64,000 nucleotides of DNA from an uncultured Brachyspira sp. (lineage in GTDB: Bacteria; Spirochaetota; Brachyspiria; Brachyspirales; Brachyspiraceae). Numbering within the stretch: position 1 is the stretch's first letter; the number at the start of each line of letters is the position of its first letter. Made by a program: the position numbers and the translations under genes. The notes below the pieces were generated by a model. That model ran no database searches. It was not told the origin of the DNA and worked only from the letters and a program-made list of their open reading frames with translations. Below, in pieces: positions 25,271-35,216 of the stretch. The stretch is taken from positions 6,770 to 70,769 of the forward strand of contig NZ_CASEGO010000008.1 of the NCBI RefSeq assembly GCF_949287625.1. The letters are read 5' to 3'.

Positions 25271-26248
25271 ATGAAAGAGATTAACAGACTTAATGATTTA
25301 TTTGTACGATATCTAATTGGTACTGAAGGTGATGAGGATATTTTAGAAAATATTGTTAATGCTGTTTTAAATGATGTTGGATTTGAATCTGTGAGTAATC
25401 TTGAAATAATCAATCCTTACAATTTAGCAGAAAATGAGAATTTAAAGGAATCAATCCTTGATGTTAAAGCAAAAACTAAAGATGGTAAAAAAGTGCTTGT
25501 TGAGATACAGTTAGTAGGAAACAACAATTTTATAAAAAGAATATTGTATTATATTGCAAGAAATATAGCCTCTGAGTTAAAAGAAAGTGATTTATACATT
25601 AATATAAGTCAGATGATTAGCATTAGTTTTATCAATTTTAATTTAGATATAGGAAGCGAGACTGATATAAAAAGAGAGCATAAATGTTTTACATTTGCTG
25701 ATATTAATAATCCTAGTCTTAGACTGGATGATTTTCAGATACATTTTATAGAGATTAAAAGATTTGCAGAAATATTAAAAAATGCCAGTATGGATAAATA
25801 TAATAGTAATAATCTTTTATCTTGGATTGACTTTTTTACTACTAAAGATTTAGAAAAAGATATTAATAAACTCATAGGAGGAAATACAATTATGAGTAAG
25901 GTTATAGATAAATATAAAAGATTTGTAGCTGATGAAAAAGAGATGTCTGCATATAATGAAAGAGATACTTTTCTTTACGGACAGGCTGCTATGCTTCAGT
26001 ATGAGAGAGCGGAAGGAAAAAAAGAAGGTATAGAAATAGGCTTTCAGCAAGGTATAGAGAAAGGTATTAAAGAAGGTATAGAACAAGGTATAGAGAAAGG
26101 TATTAAAGAAGGTATAGAACAAGGTATAGAGAAAGGAGAAATAAATAAAGCAAAAACTATAGCATTAAATCTAAAAAACATAAATATGAGTATTGAAGAT
26201 ATAAGTAAAATAACTGGTTTAACTATAGAGGAAATAAAGGAGCTATAA
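25271..26248 (+). CDS. Rpn-family PDDEXK nuclease/putative transposase
   Basis: A 325-residue relative of the protein at 21979. RLNDLFVRYLIGTEGDEDILENIVNAV near residues 5-31 and KESILDVKAKTKDGKKVLVEIQLVGNNNF near 60-90 carry the nuclease core (Asp and E-x-Q). The C-terminus has QQGIEKGIKEG-type repeats built from a 36-bp DNA unit repeated at 26051-26122 plus a partial copy, then ITGLTIEEIKEL. No ribosome site precedes the ATG; the promoter geometry implies a leaderless mRNA. A hairpin with a T-run follows at 26263-26300. Confidence 0.88.
   Translation: MKEINRLNDLFVRYLIGTEGDEDILENIVNAVLNDVGFESVSNLEIINPYNLAENENLKESILDVKAKTKDGKKVLVEIQLVGNNNFIKRILYYIARNIASELKESDLYINISQMISISFINFNLDIGSETDIKREHKCFTFADINNPSLRLDDFQIHFIEIKRFAEILKNASMDKYNSNNLLSWIDFFTTKDLEKDINKLIGGNTIMSKVIDKYKRFVADEKEMSAYNERDTFLYGQAAMLQYERAEGKKEGIEIGFQQGIEKGIKEGIEQGIEKGIKEGIEQGIEKGEINKAKTIALNLKNINMSIEDISKITGLTIEEIKEL
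26051..26137 (+). repeat. In-frame 36-bp tandem repeat in an Rpn gene
   Basis: Two complete 36-base units (26051-26086, 26087-26122) and a partial third encode GIEKGIKEGIEQ. The length is a multiple of three, so copy-number change would lengthen or shorten the C-terminal linker without breaking the frame. The related gene at 21979 has a 12-bp version. Confidence 0.85.
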
Positions 26249-26262
26249 TGAAAAATTATGTG

Positions 26263-26300
26263 TATCTGATAATGAATATAGTTTTTGTCAGATATTTTTT
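26263..26300 (+). terminator. Rho-independent terminator after the Rpn gene
   Basis: TATCTGA (26263-26269) pairs with TCAGATA (26288-26294), followed by a run of T to 26300. It ends the Rpn transcript before the dihydropyrimidinase gene. Confidence 0.65.
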
Positions 26301-26355
26301 ACAAGTAAATTTTTTATGTATAAAAAATAAATAAAAGTTATAATAGGAATACAAT

Positions 26356-27795
26356 ATGAAAAAAATTATTATAAAAAACGGTACAGTAGTTAATGCCTCA
26401 GAAACTTATAAAGCTGATGTATTAATAGAGGGTGAAAAAATTTCAAAAATAGGTGCTGATTTAGAATGCGATGATGCAGAGATTATTGATGCTTCAGGCA
26501 AATATGTAATGCCGGGCGGAATAGATGTTCATACTCATATGGATATAGATGTCGGCATAGGGCGAGCAGTTGATGATTTCTATACTGGTACTATTGCTGC
26601 TGCCTGCGGAGGTACTACTACTATAGTTGATCATATGGGGTTCGGACCTAAAGGCTGTGATGTATTTCATCAATTAAAATATTATCATACTCTTGCTGAC
26701 AATAAGGCAGTTATTGATTATAGTTTTCATGGAGTTTTACAGCATGTTGATGAAGATGTGCTTAAAGGTCTTGAAGTATTAGCTAAAGAAGAAGGTTTGC
26801 AAAGTACAAAACTTTATTTAACTTATAACTATAAAATAGAAGATGATAATGTTGTGCGTGTATTAAAGAAGATGAAAGAGCTCAATGCTGTTTCTGCTTT
26901 TCATGCTGAAAATCATTATGTCATAGAGTATTTAAAAAAGAAATTTGTTGAAGAGTGTAAAACTTCTGCACATTATCACCCTATAAGCAGACCTCCTGAA
27001 GCTGAAGCTGAGGCAGTTAATAGAATTATACATTTATCTGTTATAGCTGGAAATGCTCCTGTATATATAGTACATACTTCTGCGGGAAAAAGTGTTGATG
27101 AGATAGTTAATGCTAGGGCTTTAGGTCATAAAAATATTTTTTCTGAAACTTGCCCTCAATATTTAGTTTTAACAGATAAAGAGTATGACAGAGAAGACGG
27201 ACTTAAATTTGTAATGTCTCCTCCTTTAAGAAAAAAAGAAGACAGTGAAAGATTATGGAAAGCTATTGCCGAAGGACATATTCAGGTTATAGCAACAGAT
27301 CATTGTCCTTTTAATTATGAAACTGATAAAATTAAAGGAAAAGATAATTTTACTAAATGTCCTAATGGAGCAGGCGGAGTAGAGGAGAGATACCCGCTAA
27401 TGTTTTCAGAAGGAGTGATGAAAGGAAGAATAACAATTAATAAATTCGTTGAAACTTTATGCTATAATCCAGCTTTGATATACGGACTTTACCCAGAGAA
27501 AGGTGCTATTATACCTAATGCTGATGCTGATATTACTATAATAGACCCTAATAAAAAATCAGTTATTACAAAGTCAAATATGCATGGAGCATGCGATTAT
27601 ACCGCTTATGAAGGAATGGAGCTTTTATGTTCTGTTGATACTGTTATATCAAGAGGAAAAATAGTATTTAAAGATAATAAGTTTTTAGGCAGTAAGGGGG
27701 ACGGAAAGTTTATAAAAAGAAAAACTTTAGATAATTATACCGACTTTAATAATCATTTCAAATTGGGTGATTATATAGATATTGACTGTAATTAA
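26356..27795 (+). CDS. hydA: Dihydropyrimidinase / D-hydantoinase family amidohydrolase
   Basis: A 479-residue cyclic amidohydrolase. Metal ligands appear in GGIDVHTHMD near residues 55-64, the carboxylated Lys in STKLYLTYN near 152, His residues in FHAEN near 183 and IVHTSAG near 238, and Asp in ATDHCPFN near 316. These are hallmarks of dihydropyrimidinase, hydantoinase and allantoinase. Opening of dihydrouracil/hydantoin-type rings is likely, but substrate is uncertain. Related genes occur beside xdhC and molybdenum cofactor genes in selenium/molybdenum hydroxylase loci; the molybdenum locus here begins about 300 bases away. AGGAATACAAT is the ribosome site. Confidence 0.88.
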   Translation: MKKIIIKNGTVVNASETYKADVLIEGEKISKIGADLECDDAEIIDASGKYVMPGGIDVHTHMDIDVGIGRAVDDFYTGTIAAACGGTTTIVDHMGFGPKGCDVFHQLKYYHTLADNKAVIDYSFHGVLQHVDEDVLKGLEVLAKEEGLQSTKLYLTYNYKIEDDNVVRVLKKMKELNAVSAFHAENHYVIEYLKKKFVEECKTSAHYHPISRPPEAEAEAVNRIIHLSVIAGNAPVYIVHTSAGKSVDEIVNARALGHKNIFSETCPQYLVLTDKEYDREDGLKFVMSPPLRKKEDSERLWKAIAEGHIQVIATDHCPFNYETDKIKGKDNFTKCPNGAGGVEERYPLMFSEGVMKGRITINKFVETLCYNPALIYGLYPEKGAIIPNADADITIIDPNKKSVITKSNMHGACDYTAYEGMELLCSVDTVISRGKIVFKDNKFLGSKGDGKFIKRKTLDNYTDFNNHFKLGDYIDIDCN

Positions 27796-27802
27796 AAATT
27801 AT

Positions 27803-28098
27803 AATAGACTTGTTTCAAAAGTACTTGACAAGATTATATATAAAATTTTTATAATTTATAAATTATAAAAGTAATGTTTTGCATGTTGTATAACTTATTA
27901 TTGTAAATATACATTCCTTCGCTGCCAACACCATACTTAACAGTACTTACTTCAGTCGCAGGTGGACTTCGTCGGCAGGAAAAAGAAGTGGGGGGTACGA
28001 AGTACGCAGAGCGGTGGGCAAAGCCCCAACTATAATTTAAAAATATTAAATTAAAAATTTATAAATATTAATAAATTTAGTTTTGAAACAAGTCTATT
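27803..28098. mobile_element. MITE-like element with 18-bp perfect terminal inverted repeats (copy 1)
   Basis: AATAGACTTGTTTCAAAA (27803-27820) is perfectly inverted at 28081-28098. The 296-base element has no gene and fills the gap between the hydantoinase gene and modC. It shares its ends and a GCAAAGCCCCAACTATAAT core with copy 2 at 53978-54220. A more GC-rich insert (about 27910-28020) is specific to this copy. The right end stops directly at the modC stop codon. Its hairpins may also terminate transcription from both sides. Confidence 0.8.
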
Positions 28099-28100
28099 AT

Positions 28101-29150
28101 TTATTTTAAAAATATAACATCATCAATATCAAAACCCAAATTTAAATCATTCCCTTCTTTATAATTACTTTTATAATTTTCTTTATTAAGTCTCCAAGTT
28201 ATTTGAGTATTTGTATTGATTGGTACTGATGTTATAATATAGGAAAACATATCTTCTGTAATATTTGTTATTTTAGATTTTATATGTATATTATTATTTA
28301 AATTATCATCATAATCAAAAAATGAGTACGGACGTATACCTATATAGTTAGCATTTCCAATATTTTCTTTATCCTCTTTTAACGTTATTGTAATATTCCA
28401 GTCCAAGCATTCTATTTTTTTATTTGAAAGTAATTTTATTTTTGAGAAGTTTTTATATCCTGTTAATAATGCTGAAAAATATGTCTTTGGATTTTCAAAA
28501 AGATTGTATTTGGAATCTATTATATCAAATTTTCCATTATTGATTATACCTATATTGTCGGATAGTCTGTATACTTCATCTCTGTTATGCGATACAAATA
28601 GAGTAGTAAGATTAAACTCTTTTATACTGGACGATATAAATTTTTCCAATTCCCATTTTATATGATAATCCAATGCACTCAAAGGCTCATCAAGCATTAA
28701 TATATTCGCAGATGATACGAATATTCTTGCAATTGCTGTTCTCTGCTGTTCGCCTCCTGATATTTCTCTTGGCTTTTTATTTCGTATATCATATATAAAA
28801 AACTTTTTCATTATAAAGTCTATATTATGATTTATTTTTTTATCCCTTATTCCGCATTTAATATTTTCTTCAACAGTCATATTTGGAAATAATGCATAAT
28901 TTTGAAATAAAAAACCTACATTTCTTTTCTGAGGCTTTATATTAATTCTTTTTTTGGAATCATAAAAAACTTTTCCGTCAAGTTCTATATATCCGCTGTC
29001 TGGATTTTCTATTCCAGCAATGCATTTTAATGTCATGCTTTTTCCGCTTCCAGATGCCCCTAAAATAGAGAATACTCCATTTTTTACTTCGAACTGCAAA
29101 TCTAAATTAAAATTAGACAATCTCTTTTTTATATCAACTATTAAACTCAA
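28101..29150 (-). CDS. modC: Molybdate ABC transporter ATP-binding protein
   Basis: A 349-residue ABC ATPase. Walker A GASGSGKS lies near residue 32, the Q-loop in FLFQNYALFPNM near 82, signature ISGGEQQR near 124, Walker B ILMLDEP near 144 and the switch His in FVSHNRDE near 177. A C-terminal region of about 130 residues corresponds to a TOBE-like molybdate-binding domain. It follows modB by 20 bases in the leftward MOSC-mogA-modABC unit. The neighbours ModA and ModB and the cofactor genes support molybdate rather than other oxyanions. Confidence 0.9.
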   Translation of the reverse strand: MSLIVDIKKRLSNFNLDLQFEVKNGVFSILGASGSGKSMTLKCIAGIENPDSGYIELDGKVFYDSKKRINIKPQKRNVGFLFQNYALFPNMTVEENIKCGIRDKKINHNIDFIMKKFFIYDIRNKKPREISGGEQQRTAIARIFVSSANILMLDEPLSALDYHIKWELEKFISSSIKEFNLTTLFVSHNRDEVYRLSDNIGIINNGKFDIIDSKYNLFENPKTYFSALLTGYKNFSKIKLLSNKKIECLDWNITITLKEDKENIGNANYIGIRPYSFFDYDDNLNNNIHIKSKITNITEDMFSYIITSVPINTNTQITWRLNKENYKSNYKEGNDLNLGFDIDDVIFLK

Positions 29151-29170
29151 TATAAACCGCCGTATATTTA

Positions 29171-29839
29171 TTATAATCTTTTTTTAAAAGTATTAGAAAT
29201 AGGCTGTATCATATTCATAAACATTATACTGATAAATGATATAGCAACTATTATCATCACCCATTTAAAAGCAAGCTCTCTGTCTCCAGCCTGTACCGCA
29301 GTATAAACAGCAAGCGACATAGTCTGCGTTTTATTAGGTATATTTCCAGCTATCATTATAGTAGCACCAAACTCTCCCAAAGCCCTAGTAAAAGAGAGTA
29401 TAGTACCTCCTAATATAGAATGCCAGCTGTTTGGCAGTATTAATTTCCAAAAAATCCAATTTTCTGATTTTCCTAATGTTCTTGCTGCATTTATTATATT
29501 TTTATCTATTTGTTCAAAAGCCCCTTTGCTTGTTCTGTACATTAGAGGAAATGATACTATAAAAGAAGCCAATACTGCACCTCTAAGTGTAAATACAAAT
29601 GGAAATCCTAATTTATAAGCTAAACTTCCTATAAAAGAATTACGCCCGAAAAATAATAAAAGAAAAAATCCCACAACAGTAGGAGGAAGTACTAAAGGAA
29701 GTGTAAATATTATATCGAAAAGAGATGAAAATTTTTTTATTTTCACTGCTATAATAGCGGCATATATTCCAACAAAAAAAGTAATTATTGTAGAATAAAA
29801 TGCCGTTTTTATAGACAGTATTAACGGAGTATATTGCAT
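29171..29839 (-). CDS. modB: Molybdate ABC transporter permease
   Basis: A 222-residue membrane protein with about five to six segments. The region ARTLGKSENWIFWKLILPNSW near residues 120-140 is the loop that contacts the ATPase, and FTRALGEFGATIMIAGNIPNKTQTM near 150-175 is highly typical of ModB. It forms the channel for molybdate with ModA and ModC encoded on either side. There are 13 bases between modA and this gene. Confidence 0.93.
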   Translation of the reverse strand: MQYTPLILSIKTAFYSTIITFFVGIYAAIIAVKIKKFSSLFDIIFTLPLVLPPTVVGFFLLLFFGRNSFIGSLAYKLGFPFVFTLRGAVLASFIVSFPLMYRTSKGAFEQIDKNIINAARTLGKSENWIFWKLILPNSWHSILGGTILSFTRALGEFGATIMIAGNIPNKTQTMSLAVYTAVQAGDRELAFKWVMIIVAISFISIMFMNMIQPISNTFKKRL

Positions 29840-29852
29840 AATTGATGATTTC

Positions 29853-30653
29853 TTATTGTATTACAGTAAAGCCGTAAGCTTTAAATGTTTCTATAGATTT
29901 GTCAGATGATATATAATCTATAAACTTTAAAGCTTCTTCTTTATTTTGAGAAGATTTTATTACAGCTATAGGGTAAATAACTTTTTTATGTGTTCCTTCA
30001 GGGGCTTCTGCTATTATATTAATATCTTTTGCTATTTTTGCATCAGTGGCATAAACTATGCCGCAGTCAACTTCTCCTATCTCTACCCAAGAAAGTACAT
30101 TCCTAACATCAGAACCATAAACTGCTTTTTGTTTGACCGCATCAAGTATGGATAAATTACTTAATATTTCTTCTGAATACTGACCTACGGGTACGCTTTT
30201 AGGCTCTCCGAGTCCTACTTTGGCAACATCAGCATTTGTTATGTCTGTAAATGATTTTATATTTAATTTTGAATTACTAGGAGTGATTAATACCACTTTA
30301 TTTTCAAGCAAATCTTTTCTTGTATTAGTATCTATCAAATCTTTTTCCTGTAATGCGTCCATTTGTTTTTGTGCGGCTGAGAAAAATATATCTGCTGGTG
30401 CTCCTGATTCTATTTGAGACTGCAATGCACCAGATGATGCAAATGAAAATGTAACTTGAGTTCCTGTTTCTGTTTTATAATTATTAGCTAATTCTGTAAG
30501 TACATCAGTCAGGCTTGCAGCTGCCAAAACCAAAATTTCTTTATTATTAGATGATGTGTTAGATGATGAAGTTTTATTATCAGCAGTGTTTGAATTGCTG
30601 CATGATACAAATATATACGATATTATTAAAGTTATAAGTATTAATTTTTTCAT
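29853..30653 (-). CDS. modA: Molybdate-binding lipoprotein
   Basis: A 266-residue substrate-binding protein with a lipoprotein signal (IISYIFVSCSNS, Cys near residue 18) and a low-complexity Ser/Asn/Thr linker. The binding protein pattern LVLAAASLTDVLTELANNYKT near residues 42-62 and FASSGALQSQIESGAPADIFFSA near 70-92 is typical of ModA. It captures molybdate outside the cytoplasmic membrane for ModBC. The gene lies 26 bases after mogA, so one transcript serves cofactor synthesis and molybdate uptake. Confidence 0.93.
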   Translation of the reverse strand: MKKLILITLIISYIFVSCSNSNTADNKTSSSNTSSNNKEILVLAAASLTDVLTELANNYKTETGTQVTFSFASSGALQSQIESGAPADIFFSAAQKQMDALQEKDLIDTNTRKDLLENKVVLITPSNSKLNIKSFTDITNADVAKVGLGEPKSVPVGQYSEEILSNLSILDAVKQKAVYGSDVRNVLSWVEIGEVDCGIVYATDAKIAKDINIIAEAPEGTHKKVIYPIAVIKSSQNKEEALKFIDYISSDKSIETFKAYGFTVIQ

Positions 30654-30679
30654 AAGTTAAACCTTTTATATATTTTTAT

Positions 30680-31156
30680 TTAATGACCTTCGCCTTTAAT
30701 CATACTTATTATATGCTCCAAAAGAGGTATTATCAGATTAGTGCAGTACTCAGCACCTTTTTCACTTCCGGGAAAGTTTACTACAAAAATATTATCATTA
30801 ATACCAGCATACACTCTTGAAAGAGAAGCAAATATAGTTTCTTTCATAGATTCTTGTCTTAGATAATCAGATACCCCTCTTACTTCTTTTTTACAAAAAC
30901 TTTCTGAAGCTTCAGGAGTTACATCTCTTTTTGATAAGCCTGTTCCTCCTGTTGTGATTATTATATCAAATTTTTCTTTATTTTCTTTTAAAGTGTTTAA
31001 TATAATATCAAATTCATCTGGTATAATAATTTTTTCTATATTTGTAATTTTATTTTTTAATTTCTCTTCAAGAGTTTTTATTATAACAGCACCAGATTTA
31101 TCTTCATATATTCCTTTATATGCTCTGTCAGAAACAGTAATAACAAGTATTCTCAA
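30680..31156 (-). CDS. mogA: Molybdopterin adenylyltransferase / MoaB-MogA family
   Basis: A 158-residue protein with VITVSDRAYKGIYEDKSG near residues 5-22 and TTGGTGLSKRDVTPEA near 70-85, the molybdopterin-binding motif shared by MogA and MoaB. It activates molybdopterin by adenylation before MoeA inserts molybdenum. MogA and MoaB cannot be separated with certainty from sequence. The start overlaps the end of the MOSC gene by 29 bases, indicating translational coupling. Confidence 0.88.
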   Translation of the reverse strand: MRILVITVSDRAYKGIYEDKSGAVIIKTLEEKLKNKITNIEKIIIPDEFDIILNTLKENKEKFDIIITTGGTGLSKRDVTPEASESFCKKEVRGVSDYLRQESMKETIFASLSRVYAGINDNIFVVNFPGSEKGAEYCTNLIIPLLEHIISMIKGEGH

Positions 31157-31580
31157 GATTTATTTCTCCTCCCTTAATAACCCTTGCAAATATTCCTCTT
31201 TTTGGCATAATGCAGTAGCCTACTAGATTTTTTATATCACAGCCTTTATGACATTCTTTTCCTATTTTTGACACTTCTAATATTGTATCACCTATATATA
31301 TTTTAGTACCTAAAGGCAGAGTAAAAAGCTCTATTCCTCTGGTAGTGATGTTTTCTGCAAAATCGCCTGCTTTAAGAGTGCTTTGCATTTTACTGTTTGT
31401 ATATTCAATATCTTCAATTGCCAATATAGAAACTTGTCTGTCTGTTAATTTATTGAAATGAGCGTCATTAAGTACACCTTTATCTTCTACTAATGTAATT
31501 TTATCTACTGGAGTTTTTACTGTACCTGTATTTTTAGATATGTTTAAAGAAACGAGTTCAAAATATTTCTTTTCCATCAT
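31128..31580 (-). CDS. MOSC-domain protein
   Basis: A 150-residue MOSC domain (molybdenum cofactor sulfurase C-terminal). GVLNDAHFNKLTDRQVSILAIEDIE near residues 35-60, AGDFAENITTRGIELFTLPLG near 72-93 and the Cys-containing KECHKGCDI near 110-118 are typical. Stand-alone MOSC proteins are thought to bind the cofactor or sulfur for molybdenum enzymes. First gene of the leftward molybdenum unit; the divergent xdhC starts 165 bases away. Confidence 0.9.
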   Translation of the reverse strand: MMEKKYFELVSLNISKNTGTVKTPVDKITLVEDKGVLNDAHFNKLTDRQVSILAIEDIEYTNSKMQSTLKAGDFAENITTRGIELFTLPLGTKIYIGDTILEVSKIGKECHKGCDIKNLVGYCIMPKRGIFARVIKGGEINLENTCYYCF

Positions 31581-31744
31581 ATTATCCGTTTATCTTACAT
31601 TTATTTTAAAACTGCTATTATTTAGAAGTTTATACAAAAAAGTAAAATATTCAATATTATAATAAATTTTTTTTAGAATTTTGTTTAAAAATTGAAAAAA
31701 ATTTATTATAATATTATTTGAAATTAATTTTATGGTCAAAGTAA

Positions 31745-32605
31745 ATGAATAATAAATATATATTAGATAAGGCATTAGAGTTTGCGGATAATAATATAGA
31801 AATAGAGCTTATAAAAATAGATAAAACTTCAGGCTCATCTCCAAGAACATTGGACGCTTTTATGATAGTGTACAATGAAGATAATAAGCAAAAAACTATG
31901 GGTACAATCGGAGGCGGTATATTAGAATTTGAGGCTGTTAAAGACGCTTTTGAGTTTTTAACTAAAAAAGAAAATCATAATAAAAAATATAATTTAAGCC
32001 CAGAGTCTTCTGGCGGAATAGGTATGGTATGCGGCGGCAGTGCAGATATATCTTTTACATACTTGAATAACAATAAAGATTTTATATATACTCTAAAAAA
32101 AGAAATAGAAGATAAAGAAATAAATGTTTATATATTTGGTGCGGGTCATGTATCTTTTGATTTGGCAGAGGTTTTATATAAAATAGGATTTAATTGTATC
32201 GTTATAGATGACAGAGAAGAGTTTGCTAATAAAGAGAGATTTCCTAATGCATATAAAGTATTGGCAGAAGATTATAATAATGTATTTGATAAAATAAATA
32301 TTACAAATAAAGATTATATAATTATAGTAACTAGAGGTCATGCTGATGACTATATAGTAGAAAAAAATGCTCTAAAAACAAATGCAGCTTATATTGGTAT
32401 GATAGGAAGTAAGAATAAAATAAAAACTCTTCATGAAAGATTAAAAAAAGAAGAAAATTATACAGATGAAATGATATCGAGAGTGCATGCCCCAATAGGT
32501 TTGTCAATAGGGGCAGAAACTACAGAAGAGATAGCAATAAGTATAGCAGCAGAACTTATACTCACTAGGGCTATATCTGAAAATAGAAGAAAAATAAAAA
32601 AATAA
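31745..32605 (+). CDS. xdhC: XdhC/CoxI family molybdenum cofactor maturation protein
   Basis: A 286-residue protein. The N-terminal part has TSGSSPRTLDAFM and GTIGGGILEFEA, the centre CGGSADISF, and a Rossmann domain follows with VYIFGAGHVSFDLAEVL near residues 122-138, YIGMIGSKNK near 218 and HAPIGLSIGAETTEEIAISIAAEL near 240-265. XdhC binds molybdenum cofactor and promotes its sulfuration and insertion into xanthine-dehydrogenase-type enzymes. It implies that this organism has a molybdenum hydroxylase; none lies in the window. Confidence 0.92.
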   Translation: MNNKYILDKALEFADNNIEIELIKIDKTSGSSPRTLDAFMIVYNEDNKQKTMGTIGGGILEFEAVKDAFEFLTKKENHNKKYNLSPESSGGIGMVCGGSADISFTYLNNNKDFIYTLKKEIEDKEINVYIFGAGHVSFDLAEVLYKIGFNCIVIDDREEFANKERFPNAYKVLAEDYNNVFDKINITNKDYIIIVTRGHADDYIVEKNALKTNAAYIGMIGSKNKIKTLHERLKKEENYTDEMISRVHAPIGLSIGAETTEEIAISIAAELILTRAISENRRKIKK

Positions 32606-32643
32606 TTTTTTGTTTTTTAAAATATTTATAAATGGGAATTGTT

Positions 32644-33838
32644 ATGGGAAGAACTTTTTTGCATCCGAATGAGGCATTGGAATTGGTATTAAAAAATTGC
32701 GAAGATTATGGTAATGAAAAAATATCTGCACTTGATTCTTATAATAGAGTTTTGCTTAATGATATTTATGCTTTAAATGATGATCCTCCTTTTAGTAAAT
32801 CTTCTATGGACGGATATGCTTACAAAAAAGAAGATGAGAATAAAGAAAGCTATATTTTAAATGAAGATAAAGTTATATATGCAGGTCTTTGCGGTAAAAT
32901 AAGTATTGGCAGCGGGGAATGTATAAAAATAATGACTGGTGCTATGATACCAGATAATTGCAATGCAGTTCAGAGGGTGGAGTGGACAGAAGAAAAAAAA
33001 GAGAATAATAAAACAATTATTAAATTTACAAAGAAAGAAATATCCAATAATATAATAAATAAAGGCAGTAATAAAAAGTCTGGAGATAAAATATTATATA
33101 AAAAATTCTTGTTTCCAAAAGATATTGCCATACTTGCAGGATTTGGATATAGTAACATAGAAGTAAAAAAGAAAATTAATACTGCTGTTATATCTACAGG
33201 CAATGAGATAGCAAATATAGGCGAAGCTTTGAAAGATGGACAAATATATGATGCTAATGCCCCTATGCTTGTTTCAAGAACTTCTGCCTTATCATGTAGT
33301 AGTAAATTTTACGGAAAAGTTGATGACAATGAAAAAGAAATAAGAGATATACTTTCAAAAGCAATAAAGGAAAATGATATTATACTCATAAGCGGCGGGG
33401 TATCTATGGGTGATTTTGATTACGTGCATAAGGAGCTTATTAATCTTGGAGTTGAACAGATATTTCATGGAATAGCTATGAAGCCAGGTAAGCCTTTATT
33501 TTTTGGTAAACTTGATAAAAAGGCTGTTTTTGCTTTGCCCGGTAATACAGTTTCTTCTTTTATGACTTTTGAGATAATGGTTAAGCCTTATATATTAAAA
33601 TGTTTAGGTCTTGAATATGATAATAATTATACTAAAGCTGTACTTTTGGAAGATTTTAAAAGAAAAGACACTGAAAGGCTTGAGTATGTACCTGTAAAAT
33701 TATTTTATGATGAAACTAGATTGTCTGTACATCTTATTAAATATAATAACTCTTCTATGATATCGTCTTTTTCTGAGGCTAACGGTATATTAAAAATAGA
33801 TATTGGTGTTTCTTGTATCGATAAAGGGAGTATAGTGG

Positions 33839-33855
<17 letters not shown>
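32644..33855 (+). CDS. moeA: Molybdopterin molybdenumtransferase
   Basis: A 403-residue MoeA. It has PPFSKSSMDGYAYK near residues 43-56, IMTGAMIPDNCNAVQRVE near 98-115, VISTGNEIA near 181, ISGGVSMGDFDYV near 248 and FALPGNTVSSFMTFEI near 295-310. The ATG at 32644 is preferred over the in-frame ATG at 32632 because GGGA lies six bases before it. It inserts molybdenum into adenylated molybdopterin made by MogA. Its last 17 bases overlap moaA. Confidence 0.93.
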
Positions 33856-34636
<781 letters not shown>

Positions 34637-34661
34637 TATTTATATAATAATTGAGGTTAAT

Positions 34662-35114
34662 ATGAATAATAAATTAACACATGTAGATAAAAACGGTAGT
34701 GCCAATATGGTTGATGTTGGAGATAAAGATATTGTAAAAAGAACAGCAGAGGCTTGCGGAAAAATATATCTATCAAAGGAAACTTTAAAATTAATAGAAG
34801 AAAATAATATAAAAAAAGGTGATGTAATATCTGTAGCTAGAATTGCTGGTATAATGGGTGCTAAGCAGACATCTAATTTGATTCCTTTATGTCATAATAT
34901 TAATATAGAAAAAGTATCTTTGGATTTTACTTTAGAAGAAGATGGAATATTAATAAAATCATACTTAAGATGCAGCCATAAGACTGGCATAGAAATGGAG
35001 GCATTAACTGCTGTTAGTATTGCCGCACTTACTATATGGGATATGTGTAAGGCTGTTGACAAAAATATGAGAATATCTGATATTACTTTACTTTCAAAAA
35101 CAAAAGAGATTTAG
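34662..35114 (+). CDS. moaC: Cyclic pyranopterin monophosphate synthase
   Basis: A 150-residue MoaC. It has LTHVDKNGSANMVDVGDK near the start, GAKQTSNLIPLCHNI near residues 65-80 and GIEMEALTAVSIAALTIWDMCKAVDK near 105-130. The CHNI and EMEAL motifs contain the active residues. It works with MoaA. moaD, moaE and moeB, needed for the next steps, are not in the window. TTGAGGTTAAT precedes the start. Confidence 0.95.
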   Translation: MNNKLTHVDKNGSANMVDVGDKDIVKRTAEACGKIYLSKETLKLIEENNIKKGDVISVARIAGIMGAKQTSNLIPLCHNINIEKVSLDFTLEEDGILIKSYLRCSHKTGIEMEALTAVSIAALTIWDMCKAVDKNMRISDITLLSKTKEI

Positions 35115-35216
35115 TATTATATACTTTTTTAGTTTGATTATCATAAGTTTTTATTATATAATAAAAATACTATTTGATTAGAATTAAATAGCATTAAAAC
35201 TTATGGGTTATTAAAA

